A stretch of 64,000 nucleotides of DNA, taken from assembly GCA_964596345.1 (NCBI GenBank), contig CAZQSZ010000002.1:248001-312000 (forward strand), in the 5' to 3' direction. The notes under the pieces were generated by a model, which saw only the letters and a program-made list of their open reading frames with translations, did no database searches and was not told where the DNA came from. Each line of letters starts with the position of its first letter. The stretch's first letter is position 1. Of this stretch, positions 35,803 to 46,267 are shown piece by piece. Origin of the DNA: CADEDV01 sp964596345 (GTDB lineage: Bacteria > Bacteroidota > Bacteroidia > Chitinophagales > Chitinophagaceae). The position numbers were made by a program, and so were the translations under genes.

Positions 35803-35892
35803 TGTAATGCATTTTATATGTTAAGAAAAGGGTACGGTAGGTATATGCTTTTGCGAGAAGTATATACCAGTTATACTGTGCCTTTTTCTGTT

Positions 35893-37290
35893 TTATTGAA
35901 TTGTTTCTGCGGGTCTTTCTTCAAAGACGCCATTGTTATGAACCAGTAAAGTTCCCTGTACATATTTTTCATCATGCTGTGAAGCATCCAGTCCTTCTTC
36001 TTCTTCCTGTTCACTGACACGGATCGGTAAGATGGCGTTAATGAATTTGAAGATGATGAAAGAAACAACGAAACTGTAAGTAACAGCAAGTGCCATTCCC
36101 TTTAACTGGATCAGGAACTGACCATCCAGCACCAGTGAGTTTACAGTTTTGCTGCCAAATACACCGGTGAGTAACATACCAGTCATACCGCCAAGGCCAT
36201 GACAGGCGAATACATCCAGCGGATCATCCAGTTTGGTTTTGCTTTTCAGGAATTCTGCTACCACATTGGATATTATGGCGGCAATAAAACCGATAAACAA
36301 AGCTTGTGGTACACCCACGAAACCGGCGGCCGGTGTAATAGCTACGAGTCCGACTACAGCTCCAATACAAAAGCCAAGTACGGATGGTTTTTTGCCACGG
36401 ATAATATCGAGGAACATCCAGGAAAGACCTGCAGCAGCAGCGGCGGTATTAGTGGTTGCAAAAGCATACACGCCTAATGAACCGGCACCTACAGCACTGC
36501 CGGCATTGAAGCCAAACCAACCGAACCAGAGTAAACCTGTTCCGATCAATACATAAGGAATATTAGCCGGGCCATGTGCACCGATTGTTTTACGGGGTTT
36601 CAATACGATAGCCCCGGCCAAAGCAGCCATACCAGCAGAAATATGTACTACGGTACCTCCTGCAAAGTCGAGTACTCCCCATTTGAACATCAATCCCTCC
36701 GGATGCCAGGCCATATGGGCAAGTGGAGCATAAACGAGCACCCCAAACAATACAATGAAAAGCGTATAAGAACTGAAACGGATACGCTCTGCTACAGCAC
36801 CCACTACCAGGCCCGGGGTGATAATAGCAAACATTAACTGGAAGAATGCAAAAAGCGGTAGTGGAATGGTAGCCGCCAGGCTCCAGGGCTCACCGTTCAT
36901 TACATCTTTAAAAAACAGGAAGGTGCGGGGATCGCCGATGACACCATTAATCGATTTCCCGAAACAAAGGCTGAATTGAACCACGATCCACAATACTGAA
37001 ATGATACCGGCGGATACTGTGCTTTTGATCATTGTTGAAAGAACATTCTTTCTTCCCACCATGCCACCATAAAAGAAGGCGAGGGCAGGGGTCATCAAAA
37101 AAACGAAAGCACAGGATACCAGCATCCAGGCAATATCCCCACTGTTATATACATATTTGGGGGTTTTGCCATCATCACCCAGCACAGAGGCCGGGTCGAA
37201 GGAAGCGGAGGGGCTGACAAATATGGCTGCAACCGCTACTCCCAGCAGAATCAGGAAGGGAGCTATCTGCTTAACCGTTTTTTTACTCAT
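35893..37290 (-). CDS. amt: Ammonium transporter, Amt/MEP/Rh family
   Basis: This 465-residue protein has about 11-12 membrane helices. The twin-His pore residues occur in FAGGTVVHISAGMAAL and DVFACHGLGGMTG. The phenylalanine-gate region and ALAFFYGGMVGRKNVL match Amt. It has an N-terminal hydrophobic segment and a soluble acidic tail (EQEEEEGLDASQHDEKY). No glnK/PII gene sits next to it, unlike most bacteria. gltBD is on the same strand upstream, forming a nitrogen assimilation neighbourhood. Confidence 0.95.
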   Translation of the reverse strand: MSKKTVKQIAPFLILLGVAVAAIFVSPSASFDPASVLGDDGKTPKYVYNSGDIAWMLVSCAFVFLMTPALAFFYGGMVGRKNVLSTMIKSTVSAGIISVLWIVVQFSLCFGKSINGVIGDPRTFLFFKDVMNGEPWSLAATIPLPLFAFFQLMFAIITPGLVVGAVAERIRFSSYTLFIVLFGVLVYAPLAHMAWHPEGLMFKWGVLDFAGGTVVHISAGMAALAGAIVLKPRKTIGAHGPANIPYVLIGTGLLWFGWFGFNAGSAVGAGSLGVYAFATTNTAAAAAGLSWMFLDIIRGKKPSVLGFCIGAVVGLVAITPAAGFVGVPQALFIGFIAAIISNVVAEFLKSKTKLDDPLDVFACHGLGGMTGMLLTGVFGSKTVNSLVLDGQFLIQLKGMALAVTYSFVVSFIIFKFINAILPIRVSEQEEEEGLDASQHDEKYVQGTLLVHNNGVFEERPAETIQ

Positions 37291-37460
37291 AAGTGGTTGT
37301 TTAATTATAAAAATAAAATATATGAATTATTCAAGGTGAAAATATCAAATAATTGCCTTAACAGTCGTTAGGTTATATATTTATTTTAATTTATTTTCAT
37401 TATTTGTTCAAAAAATGTCAATAAACAAAGAAATTATATTAATTATTAAAATAGCTAATA
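37291..37460. other. AT-rich gap upstream of amt
   Basis: The 170 bases are extremely A/T-rich, with no open frame, repeat or clear promoter match. They must hold the amt promoter on the minus strand. I see no NtrC- or sigma-54-type motif. Confidence 0.5.
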
Positions 37461-37484
37461 TAAAAAGCCAGCTCTTAGCTGGCT
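37461..37484 (-). terminator. Intrinsic terminator of gltBD
   Basis: A perfect 8-bp stem (AGCCAGCT with AGCTGGCT) and 3-base loop is followed on the minus strand by five T. It lies 83 bases beyond the gltD stop and separates gltBD from amt. Confidence 0.75.
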
Positions 37485-37566
37485 AAATAATAAGACCGGG
37501 GTGAGGCTATATTCCTGTGTAGAGCTTGGGACTCCTGACGTGAAAGAAACAGTTCTGGGCTAATAC

Positions 37567-39069
37567 TTAAACAAACTGCAAGGCTGCATTTTTTGATTCC
37601 AGTATGCTTGGCATACCATTGTTTAAAAACTCATCTACTTTACGGGCACATTCCCGGCCTTCGCTGATGGCCCATACCACCAGGCTCTGGCCCCGGCGCA
37701 TATCACCGGCAGCAAAGACTTTTGAAATATTAGTACGGTAATCTTTTTCTGTTGCTTTTACGTTGCCTCTTTCATCAAGACCAATACCCAGGTCGTTGAT
37801 AAAACCGACATGCTGCGGATGCACAAAACCCATTGCCAGTAATGCTAATTCGCAGGGGATCTCTTTTTCAGTTCCGGGTACTTCCACAAAACTGGCCGGG
37901 CGGCCATCAACGATCCTCCATTCCAGTGTTACGATTTTTAATGCTTTAAGATTTCCTGCCTCATCCCCGATGAATGCTTTTGTAGCAACGGCCCACTGCC
38001 GGTCAGCTCCTTCTTCATGTGAGGTAGTTGTTTTTAATACCATCGGGAAAGAAGGCCAGGGCATGAATTCATTTCTTTCGGCCGGGGGTTTCGGTAATAA
38101 TTCAAATTGTGTAACGGATTTTGCCCCATGACGATTTGAAGTTCCCACGCAATCACTGCCGGTATCGCCACCACCGATCACCACTACCTGCTTGCCTGTT
38201 GCTGTTACTTCTTCATCCAGGATATTACTTTCAATAGCGGGGTTGGCCAATACATCTTTACCCGCTACTCTTTTGTTGTTTTGTTTTAAAAAGTCCATGG
38301 CGAAATGAACGCCTTTTAATTCCCGGCCCGGAATAAATAAATTTCTTGGCGTGGTACTGCCGCCTGTCAGCACAATCGCATTGAATTCACGCAGCACATC
38401 ATTAATGCTCACGTTGACCCCTACATTCGCCAGGCATTTGAAAGTAACACCTTCCTCTTCCATCACTTTTATTCTTCTGTCGATCACCCATTTTTCTAAT
38501 TTGAAATCAGGGATACCATAACGTAACAGACCTCCCGGAGCATCATCCCTTTCAAAAACTGTAACGGAATGTCCGGCATAGTTTAATTGCGCTGCAGCGG
38601 CCAAACCAGCGGGGCCCGAACCGATCACTGCCACTTTTTTTCCGGAGCGGAGGTTGGGCTTCTTTGCGGCTACAAACCCTTTGTCAAAAGCGATCTCGAT
38701 AATATGTTTTTCAATTTCCTCTATGGCAACAGGTGGTTGGTTGATGCCTAACACACAGGCTGATTCACAGGGAGCAGGGCATATACGACCCGTAAACTCA
38801 GGAAAGTTATTCGTCGAAGAAAGAATATCGTATGCTTCTTTCCAATCCTTACGGTACACGGCATCATTGAATTCTGGTATTACATTCCCCAACGGGCATC
38901 CGCTGTGACAGAAAGGAACACCACAATTCATACAGCGGGCCGACTGCTGGTTCAGCTTCTCTTCGCTGTATTTTTCTACAAACTCATGATAGTGCTGTAA
39001 ACGTTCTGCCACTGGTTTCTTACCCGGCATTTCCCTGTTGAACTCTATAAATCCTGTTGGCTTACCCAT
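37567..39069 (-). CDS. gltD: Glutamate synthase (NADPH) small subunit
   Basis: This 500-residue FAD/NAD(P)-binding subunit feeds electrons to GltB. The N-terminal cysteine clusters for Fe-S centres are present (CMNCGVPFCHSGCPLGN and CPAPCESAC). The FAD motif is VIGSGPAGLAAA (about residue 150) and the NADP motif VVVIGGGDTGSDC. The C-terminal FAD part is AAGDMRRGQSLVVWAI. It follows gltB by 45 bases. Confidence 0.95.
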   Translation of the reverse strand: MGKPTGFIEFNREMPGKKPVAERLQHYHEFVEKYSEEKLNQQSARCMNCGVPFCHSGCPLGNVIPEFNDAVYRKDWKEAYDILSSTNNFPEFTGRICPAPCESACVLGINQPPVAIEEIEKHIIEIAFDKGFVAAKKPNLRSGKKVAVIGSGPAGLAAAAQLNYAGHSVTVFERDDAPGGLLRYGIPDFKLEKWVIDRRIKVMEEEGVTFKCLANVGVNVSINDVLREFNAIVLTGGSTTPRNLFIPGRELKGVHFAMDFLKQNNKRVAGKDVLANPAIESNILDEEVTATGKQVVVIGGGDTGSDCVGTSNRHGAKSVTQFELLPKPPAERNEFMPWPSFPMVLKTTTSHEEGADRQWAVATKAFIGDEAGNLKALKIVTLEWRIVDGRPASFVEVPGTEKEIPCELALLAMGFVHPQHVGFINDLGIGLDERGNVKATEKDYRTNISKVFAAGDMRRGQSLVVWAISEGRECARKVDEFLNNGMPSILESKNAALQFV

Positions 39070-39114
39070 CTTTTCAGTTTGTCGTTTTTGATTTCAGTTG
39101 ATTGCGTTCTTTTC

Positions 39115-42100
39115 TCAGGCTTTTTGTTTTACACCTTTGCTTTTTTCCTGCAACACTTTTTTATAATCTTTCGGAAATACTTTTACAAAATGCTGTAACT
39201 GGTTATCCAGGTCATCGAGTATGAACTGAGCTACTGAGCTGCCGGTGTATTCAAAATGTTTCTGCAGCATCGTGAACAATTCATTTTTGTCATTCAGGTC
39301 GCAGCTGTCAAGATCAACCATTTCTTTATTACAGTTATCTGCAAATTTCCCTTTCACATCATAGATATAAGCGATACCTCCGCTCATACCGGCAGCGAAG
39401 TTTCTTCCGGTATCACCGAGTATCAGTACTGATCCGCCGGTCATATATTCACAACCATGGTCTCCTACTGATTCAACCACCACATTTGCTCCTGAGTTAC
39501 GCACAGCAAAACGTTCGCCGGCTTTTCCCCTGATATAGGCTTCACCGCTGGTAGCTCCATAGAAAGCCACGTTTCCAATGATGCTGTTATCTTCGGGTGT
39601 ATACGTCGCCGTCTTTGGTGGATAGATGATCAGCTTGGCGCCACTTAATCCTTTCCCAAAATAATCATTGGCATCTCCTTCCAGTTCGAGGGTGATCCCT
39701 TTTGTGTTAAAGGCACCAAAACTCTGGCCAGCTGTGCCGGTAAAATTGAAATGAATCGTGTTATCCGGTAATCCTTCTGCCCTGTACTTTTTAGTGATCT
39801 CGTTGGAGAGGATCGTACCTGCGGTCCTGTCAATATTCCGGATATTGAATGAGGCAGTTACTTTCTCTTTTCTTTCAATGGCTGGCTGAGCAGCTGCCAG
39901 TAATTTCCAGTCAAGGCTTTCACTTAAACCATGATCCTGCTCTTCACTGCAATACAAAGTCGTGTATAGTGAATGAGGTTCCTTGTACAAGACTGCTGAC
40001 AGGTCAATGTGCTTATATTTCCAGTGATCAATACCTTCTCTCATTTCGAGGCAATCCACCTGGCCGATCATTTCGTTAACAGTTCTGAAACCAAGATCAG
40101 CCATGATCTCCCGCAGGTCCTGGGTGATCATTTTGAAAAAATTCACCACATGGTCCGGGTCGCCTTTGAAACGGCTTCTTAGTTCCGGGTCTTGCGTGGC
40201 AACACCCACCGGGCAGGTATTCATATGACACTTGCGCATCATGATGCATCCTTCCACTACTAATGCAGCCGTAGCAATGCCCCATTCTTCTGCGCCAAGT
40301 AATGCAGCCACAGCAATATCACGGGCGGTTTTCATCTGGCCGTCAGCCTGAACCACCACCCGGCTTCTCAATTTATTTTTCACCAGGGTTTGCTGTGTTT
40401 CAGCCAAACCTAATTCCCAGGGCAAGCCGGCATGACGGATAGAACTGACTGGTGAAGCACCTGTTCCTCCATCATGCCCGGCAATCAATACCACATCTGC
40501 TTTTGCTTTTGTTACACCCGCTGCAATCGTTCCCACACCTGCCTTACTCACCAACTTCACACTGATCCTTGCTTTGCGATTTGCATTTTTCAGGTCATAG
40601 ATCAGTTGAGCCAGGTCTTCAATGGAATAAATATCATGATGTGGCGGAGGCGAGATCAACCCAACACCGGGAGTAGAGTGACGAACCTTGCCGATCCATT
40701 CATCTACTTTATGACCGGGCAATTGGCCGCCTTCACCGGGCTTGGCACCCTGTGCCATTTTTATTTGTAGCTCATCAGCTTCAGTAAGGTATAGACTGGT
40801 GACACCAAATCTTGCACTGGCAACCTGTTTGATAGAACTTCTCATACTATCTCCATTTGGTAGCAATACATACCTTCTTTCATCTTCACCACCTTCGCCG
40901 GTATTACTTTTTGCACCGATACGGTTCATGGCAATAGCCAGTGTGGTATGAGCTTCCCAGGAAATAGAACCAAAGCTCATGGCCCCGGTGGCAAATCGTT
41001 TATAAATGTTTTCAGCCGGTTCCACTTCATCAATAGAAACAGAGGGCCTGTTTTTTCTGAATTGAAATAAACTTCTTAGCGTAGCGGCTTTTTCTGTTTG
41101 TTCATTGACCAGTTTAGAATATTTTTTGAACAGGACGATATCATTGGTCTTCGTGGCGTGTTGCAGCAAATGAATGGTCTGCGGGTTGAACAAATGGAAT
41201 TCCCCTTTTTGTTTCCATTGGTACACACCTCCGACAGGCAAACGGTCAACCGGGATCTCTTTTTTGCTGAACGCAAAATAATGTTTGGCCAAAGCTTCTT
41301 TGGCAATTTCATCTAATCCCATTCCTTCAATACGGGAAGTGGCACCGGTGAAATAACGATCCACCACATCTTTATTGATACCCAATATCTCGAAGATCTG
41401 TGCACCCTGGTAGGATTGCAGGGTGGAGATACCCATCTTGGAAAATACTTTCAGCAGCCCATCGTTGACGGCTTTGGTATAATTTTTTTTCAGTTGTTCA
41501 TCGGTGAGATCAGTTTTCATTTTACCTGTTTCTTTCATATCACGAATAGATGAAAGAGCCAGGTAAGGATTGATCGCTGTGGCACCAAAAGCAATTAAAC
41601 AGGCGAAATGGTGCACTTCCCAAACATCACCGGCCTCTACGATGATGCCGACCTGCCCACGCAATCCTTTTTTGATCAGGTGGTGATGAATAGCAGCGGT
41701 AGCGAGTAAAGAAGGAATGGGAGCATGGTCACTGTCAATCGCACGGTCCTGCAAGATCAATACTTTAAAACCGTCTTCTACCGAATCAACCGCATAGCGG
41801 CAGATGCGATCCAATGCAGATTTCAATGAACCGGGTTTGCCGTTGGCCCTGAAATAACATTGCAATGTTTTTGCCTGGAACAATCCTGTATCAATACTCC
41901 TGATCTTCTCGAGATCATGATTGGTTAGTACCGGTTGTTTCAATGCCACGCTATGGCAGGTCAAAGGATCTTCCAATAATAAATTACCATTATTACCAAC
42001 GAAAGTAGCCAATGACATCACCAGGCGTTCCCGGATCGGGTCAATTGGCGGGTTGGTTACCTGCGCAAATAATTGTTTGAAATAATGACTCAGGTGCTGC

Positions 42101-43632
42101 GGATGTTCACTTAATATCGCTAATGGAATATCTGTTCCCATAGAGCCTATCGGTTCTTTTCCTTCAAGGGCCATCGGGGCAATGATATTATCAAGGTCTT
42201 CGGTGGAGTAGCCAAATGTTTTCTGGTATTTGAATACCTGGTCATGTTCAAGATGGGTGAACATGACTCTTGGTTCCGGTAATTCTTCCAGGCGGATCTT
42301 GTATTTATTCAGCCACTCACCATAAGGCTTTTGTGAACAAATCTCTTTTTTCAGTTCATCATCGCTGATGATCTTTCCTTTTTCCATATCCACCACAAAC
42401 ATCTTACCGGGTTGTAATCTTCCTTTTTCCACGATAAGGGCAGGATCAACAGGCAATACACCTGTTTCCGAAGCCATAATAACACGGTCATCTTTTGTGA
42501 CACAATACCGTGAGGGGCGAAGTCCGTTCCGGTCTAAGGTGGCGCCAATTAATTTCCCATCAGTAAAAGAGATGGATGCCGGGCCATCCCAGGGTTCCAT
42601 GAAGGAAGAGTGAAACTCATAGAAGGCTTTCTTTATGGGATCCATTTCCTCATGTCCGTCCCATGCTTCCGGTATCAGCATCATCATTACATGTGGTAAG
42701 GAACGGCCGGTAAGTGTCAGTAGCTCTATAATATTATCCAAACAGGCAGAATCACTCTGGCCTTCTGTTATGATGGGTAACAGCATTTCCATTTCTTCCT
42801 TACTGAAGTAAGGAGATGTGAATCCTTTTTCACTGGTCTTTAACCAGTTCAGGTTTCCCTGTAACGTATTGATCTCGCCATTGTGTGCAATATAACGGAA
42901 GGGTTGTGCCAGTTTCCAGGAAGGGAACGTGTTGGTGGCAAATCTTGAATGCACTAATCCAAAAGTACTGACCACTCTTTTATTATTCAGATCAGGGAAA
43001 TAATTGCGTACCTGGTTACTTGTCAATTGCCCCTTATATACAACAACCCTATGTGACAGCGAAGCGATATAAAAACCGATCGCATCTTTTTTGACCGTGT
43101 TATTGATGGTGTGTGCTGCGTAATTACGAAGGATAAATAGCTTGCGTTCAAAATCATCAGCATTGGAAACATGATCCGGACAGGCAATGAATACCTGTTC
43201 CATTTCCGGTTCCACACTTAAAGCTGTAGGCCCGATACCATCGGGATTAACAGGCACTTTACGGTAAGCCAGTATCTCAAGCCCCAATTTTTCTGCAGTC
43301 CGGTTGAAAATATCACGGCATTCTTCCCGCAACCTGATTTCTTTCGGAAAGAAGATCACCCCAACACCGTATTTACCAAAGGAGGGAAGGTGCACACCGA
43401 GTTTCAAACATTCATCAAAGAAAAATTCATGTGGGGTCTGGAACATAATGCCTGCACCATCGCCGGTATTGTTTTCACAACCACAGGCGCCACGGTGCTC
43501 CATGTTTTCTAATACGGTCAGTGCATCTGCAATATGCTGGTGTGATTTATGTCCTTTGATATTAGCCACAAAACCGATACCGCATGCATCATGCTCAAAG
43601 GAAGGATGGTATAAACCCTGGTTGCCCGCCAT
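39115..43632 (-). CDS. gltB: Glutamate synthase large subunit
   Basis: This 1505-residue enzyme makes two glutamates from glutamine and 2-oxoglutarate. The sequence HDACGIGF puts the N-terminal nucleophile Cys at residue 17, so a 16-residue propeptide must be removed. In order come the amidotransferase domain (to about 420), central domain, FMN/synthase domain (ISPPPHHDIYSIEDLAQLIYDLK, GHDGGTGASP), the 3Fe-4S cysteines in CIMMRKCHMNTCPVG, and the beta-helix C-terminal domain (GGSVLILGDTGRNFAAGMSGG). Length is standard. Confidence 0.97.
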   Translation of the reverse strand: MAGNQGLYHPSFEHDACGIGFVANIKGHKSHQHIADALTVLENMEHRGACGCENNTGDGAGIMFQTPHEFFFDECLKLGVHLPSFGKYGVGVIFFPKEIRLREECRDIFNRTAEKLGLEILAYRKVPVNPDGIGPTALSVEPEMEQVFIACPDHVSNADDFERKLFILRNYAAHTINNTVKKDAIGFYIASLSHRVVVYKGQLTSNQVRNYFPDLNNKRVVSTFGLVHSRFATNTFPSWKLAQPFRYIAHNGEINTLQGNLNWLKTSEKGFTSPYFSKEEMEMLLPIITEGQSDSACLDNIIELLTLTGRSLPHVMMMLIPEAWDGHEEMDPIKKAFYEFHSSFMEPWDGPASISFTDGKLIGATLDRNGLRPSRYCVTKDDRVIMASETGVLPVDPALIVEKGRLQPGKMFVVDMEKGKIISDDELKKEICSQKPYGEWLNKYKIRLEELPEPRVMFTHLEHDQVFKYQKTFGYSTEDLDNIIAPMALEGKEPIGSMGTDIPLAILSEHPQHLSHYFKQLFAQVTNPPIDPIRERLVMSLATFVGNNGNLLLEDPLTCHSVALKQPVLTNHDLEKIRSIDTGLFQAKTLQCYFRANGKPGSLKSALDRICRYAVDSVEDGFKVLILQDRAIDSDHAPIPSLLATAAIHHHLIKKGLRGQVGIIVEAGDVWEVHHFACLIAFGATAINPYLALSSIRDMKETGKMKTDLTDEQLKKNYTKAVNDGLLKVFSKMGISTLQSYQGAQIFEILGINKDVVDRYFTGATSRIEGMGLDEIAKEALAKHYFAFSKKEIPVDRLPVGGVYQWKQKGEFHLFNPQTIHLLQHATKTNDIVLFKKYSKLVNEQTEKAATLRSLFQFRKNRPSVSIDEVEPAENIYKRFATGAMSFGSISWEAHTTLAIAMNRIGAKSNTGEGGEDERRYVLLPNGDSMRSSIKQVASARFGVTSLYLTEADELQIKMAQGAKPGEGGQLPGHKVDEWIGKVRHSTPGVGLISPPPHHDIYSIEDLAQLIYDLKNANRKARISVKLVSKAGVGTIAAGVTKAKADVVLIAGHDGGTGASPVSSIRHAGLPWELGLAETQQTLVKNKLRSRVVVQADGQMKTARDIAVAALLGAEEWGIATAALVVEGCIMMRKCHMNTCPVGVATQDPELRSRFKGDPDHVVNFFKMITQDLREIMADLGFRTVNEMIGQVDCLEMREGIDHWKYKHIDLSAVLYKEPHSLYTTLYCSEEQDHGLSESLDWKLLAAAQPAIERKEKVTASFNIRNIDRTAGTILSNEITKKYRAEGLPDNTIHFNFTGTAGQSFGAFNTKGITLELEGDANDYFGKGLSGAKLIIYPPKTATYTPEDNSIIGNVAFYGATSGEAYIRGKAGERFAVRNSGANVVVESVGDHGCEYMTGGSVLILGDTGRNFAAGMSGGIAYIYDVKGKFADNCNKEMVDLDSCDLNDKNELFTMLQKHFEYTGSSVAQFILDDLDNQLQHFVKVFPKDYKKVLQEKSKGVKQKA

Positions 43633-43795
43633 AGGAGAGTAGTTAATGTTTTAGAGATTTTATAGAGGAATTCAGCGAAAACTGAATGAATAGCAAGCAA
43701 TCGTTCCAAGTTACTGAATAATCACGGGACAGGAACAGGTAGTTATTAGATATTTTCCACAGAATTTATAGACTAATGAATGTTTGTAAAATTAA

Positions 43796-45052
43796 TTACA
43801 CCACATAGCCAAAAAGCGTATCATTTTTATTTAACTCGGTATAGTTGATGTGATATTTCTTCATCTTGATCAACAGTTGATCATAATCATCCCTGCTTTT
43901 TAATTCAACACCGATCAGGGCCGGGCCACTTTCTTTGTTGGTCTTCTGCATGTATTCAAAACGTGTGATATCATCATTAGGCCCGAGCACATGGTTAACG
44001 AATTCCTTCAATGCACCGGGACGCTGCGCAAAATTGACCAGGAAGTAATGTTTCAATCCTTCGTACTGTAAACTTCTTTCTTTGATCTCCGGCATCCGGT
44101 CAATATCATTGTTGCTGCCGCTGATGATGCAAACAATATTTTTTCCTTTGATCTCTTCGGCATAGTCATCGAGTGCTGCTACGCTCAGTGCACCGGCCGG
44201 TTCCACCACGATTGCATCTTCATTATACAATTTCAGAATAGTTGAACATACCTTTCCTTCGGGGACAAGATGCATATCATCCAGCACTTCTTTGCAGATG
44301 GAAAAAGTAATATCGCCTACTCTTTTCACCGCGGCACCATCCACAAAACGATCAATACTGTCCAATAAAACAGGATGGCCGGCCTTTAATGCTTCAAACA
44401 TGGAAGGGGCACCTTCCGGCTCCAGTCCGACAATCTTTGTTTTAGGTGAATACATTTTGAAATAGGAGCCCACCCCGGCACTTAATCCGCCACCACCAAC
44501 AGGAACAAACAGGTAATCAATAGCTGACTGGTCCTCTAAAATCTCCATAGCGACCGTTCCCTGCCCTTCGATGATGCGGAGATCATCGAAAGGCGGGATG
44601 AAGGTCATTTGGTTTTCTTCCGTGTATTTTTTGGCAGCAACGGCGCAATCATCAAACGTATCGCCGGTTAATTTCACTTCAATAAAGTCTTCCCCGAACA
44701 TTTTTGTCTGCGTGATCTTTTGCTTTGGGGTGATCACCGGCATGAACACAATACCTTTTGCATTCAGCTTTTTGCAGCTGTAGGCAAAGCCCTGTGCATG
44801 GTTACCGGCGCTGGCACAAACAACTCCTTTTTGTAGTTGTTCAGGAGAAAGACTGCTCATCATATTGTAGGCACCCCGCAGTTTATAAGAACGGACCACC
44901 TGCAGGTCTTCTCTTTTCAGGTAGACATTGCACTGGTATTTCTTCGACAGGCTATGGTTATAGGTAAGCGGGGTCCTGTTCACTACTTTCTTCAGCCGCT
45001 GATGTGCCGAGACAAAATCCAGTTCGATCTTATTATTTACTGCGGTGTGCAT
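43796..45052 (-). CDS. ilvA: Threonine dehydratase (biosynthetic-type)
   Basis: This 418-residue PLP enzyme converts threonine to 2-oxobutyrate, the first step to isoleucine. The PLP lysine is in RSYKLRGAYN and the phosphate loop is VGGGGLSAG. A single ACT-like regulatory domain occupies about 330-418 (HYFLVNFAQRPGALKEFVNHV), fewer than the two in E. coli IlvA. It is the last gene of the ilv operon, 10 bases after ilvC. Confidence 0.95.
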   Translation of the reverse strand: MHTAVNNKIELDFVSAHQRLKKVVNRTPLTYNHSLSKKYQCNVYLKREDLQVVRSYKLRGAYNMMSSLSPEQLQKGVVCASAGNHAQGFAYSCKKLNAKGIVFMPVITPKQKITQTKMFGEDFIEVKLTGDTFDDCAVAAKKYTEENQMTFIPPFDDLRIIEGQGTVAMEILEDQSAIDYLFVPVGGGGLSAGVGSYFKMYSPKTKIVGLEPEGAPSMFEALKAGHPVLLDSIDRFVDGAAVKRVGDITFSICKEVLDDMHLVPEGKVCSTILKLYNEDAIVVEPAGALSVAALDDYAEEIKGKNIVCIISGSNNDIDRMPEIKERSLQYEGLKHYFLVNFAQRPGALKEFVNHVLGPNDDITRFEYMQKTNKESGPALIGVELKSRDDYDQLLIKMKKYHINYTELNKNDTLFGYVV

Positions 45053-45062
45053 AGTTATATTT

Positions 45063-46193
45063 TTATCCTACTGATTCAGTCTTCTGTGCCAATTGACTGA
45101 ATACCTCTTTGGTTGAAGAAGCAGGTACTGCAGTTTTAGCTGCCTTGGGCTGGTTTTCCGGGCGAAGGCTCCTTACTGTTTTACCCGCCTGCCATAATTC
45201 ACTATCACGGAGTTCTTTCAACTCCAGTTCTAATTTCTCACGGTAATCGGCTTTACTGTTACTGTCGATGGAACGTTGCGATTCTTTACCGCTGGCAACA
45301 CTGTCATACAGTTCATTGAAAACAGGAGCTGTCGCATCACGGAATTTTTTCCACCAGTCCAGGGCACCGCGTTGTGCTGTAGTAGAACAGTTGGCATACA
45401 TCCAGTCCATTCCATTTTCTGCCACCAGTGGCATCAATGATTGTGTCAATTCTTCCACGGTTTCGTTAAAAGCTTCGGAAGGGGAGTGGCCTCTCTCCCG
45501 CAGCACCTGGTACTGTGCAGCAAAGATGCCTTGTATTGCACCCATCAGCGTACCTCTTTCACCAGTCAGGTCACTATATACCTCTTTTTTGAAATCAGTT
45601 TCAAACAAATAACCGCTTCCTACGGCGATACCCAATGCAATCACACGGTCAAATGCTTTGCCGGTTGCATCCTGGAAGATGGCATAAGAACTGTTCAGGC
45701 CACGACCCTGTAAGAACATTCTTCTCAACGAAGTGCCGGAACCTTTGGGTGCCACGAGGAATACATCCACATCTTTCGGGGGAACGATACCGGTTTGTTC
45801 ATTGAACGTGATGCCAAATCCATGGGAGAAGTATAAGGCTTTTCCGGGAGTTAAATGTTTTTGCACGGTGGGCCATAAGGCAATTTGTGCCGCATCACTC
45901 AGCAAATAACAGATGATGGTGGCTCTTTGAAGGGCTTCTTCAATTTCAAACAGGGTTTCGCCGGGAACAAATCCATCACGGATGGCCTTATCCCAGGTTT
46001 TGGAATCCTTACGCTGACCAACGATAACGTTGATTCCATTGTCTTTTTGGTTCAATGCCTGGCCGGGGCCCTGCACGCCGTAGCCGATAACCGCTACAGT
46101 TTCATTTTTTAATACTTCCTGAGCTTTGCTCAGCGGGAATTCTTCCCTGGTCACTACATTTTCCTCAACACCACCGAAATTTAGCTTTGCCAT
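45063..46193 (-). CDS. ilvC: Ketol-acid reductoisomerase
   Basis: This 376-residue enzyme catalyses the Mg/NADPH-dependent rearrangement and reduction of acetohydroxy acids in valine and isoleucine synthesis. The dinucleotide motif is VIGYGVQGPGQALN, and FSHGFG, VAPKGSG and DLTGERGTL (metal ligands) are typical. It exceeds the usual 330-residue class I form by about 45 residues, mainly in an Ala/Lys-rich C-terminal tail. Confidence 0.95.
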   Translation of the reverse strand: MAKLNFGGVEENVVTREEFPLSKAQEVLKNETVAVIGYGVQGPGQALNQKDNGINVIVGQRKDSKTWDKAIRDGFVPGETLFEIEEALQRATIICYLLSDAAQIALWPTVQKHLTPGKALYFSHGFGITFNEQTGIVPPKDVDVFLVAPKGSGTSLRRMFLQGRGLNSSYAIFQDATGKAFDRVIALGIAVGSGYLFETDFKKEVYSDLTGERGTLMGAIQGIFAAQYQVLRERGHSPSEAFNETVEELTQSLMPLVAENGMDWMYANCSTTAQRGALDWWKKFRDATAPVFNELYDSVASGKESQRSIDSNSKADYREKLELELKELRDSELWQAGKTVRSLRPENQPKAAKTAVPASSTKEVFSQLAQKTESVG

Positions 46194-46267
46194 GTTATTT
46201 GTTTTAGAGTTTTATAGTTTATTGTTTTGGTTGTTCTGTATAAATTAGTTGCTGGTTTTACTACCGG

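Noticed and set aside
36199..37339. Plus-strand frames opposite amt
   Set aside because: They are antisense shadows of a strongly conserved transporter gene.
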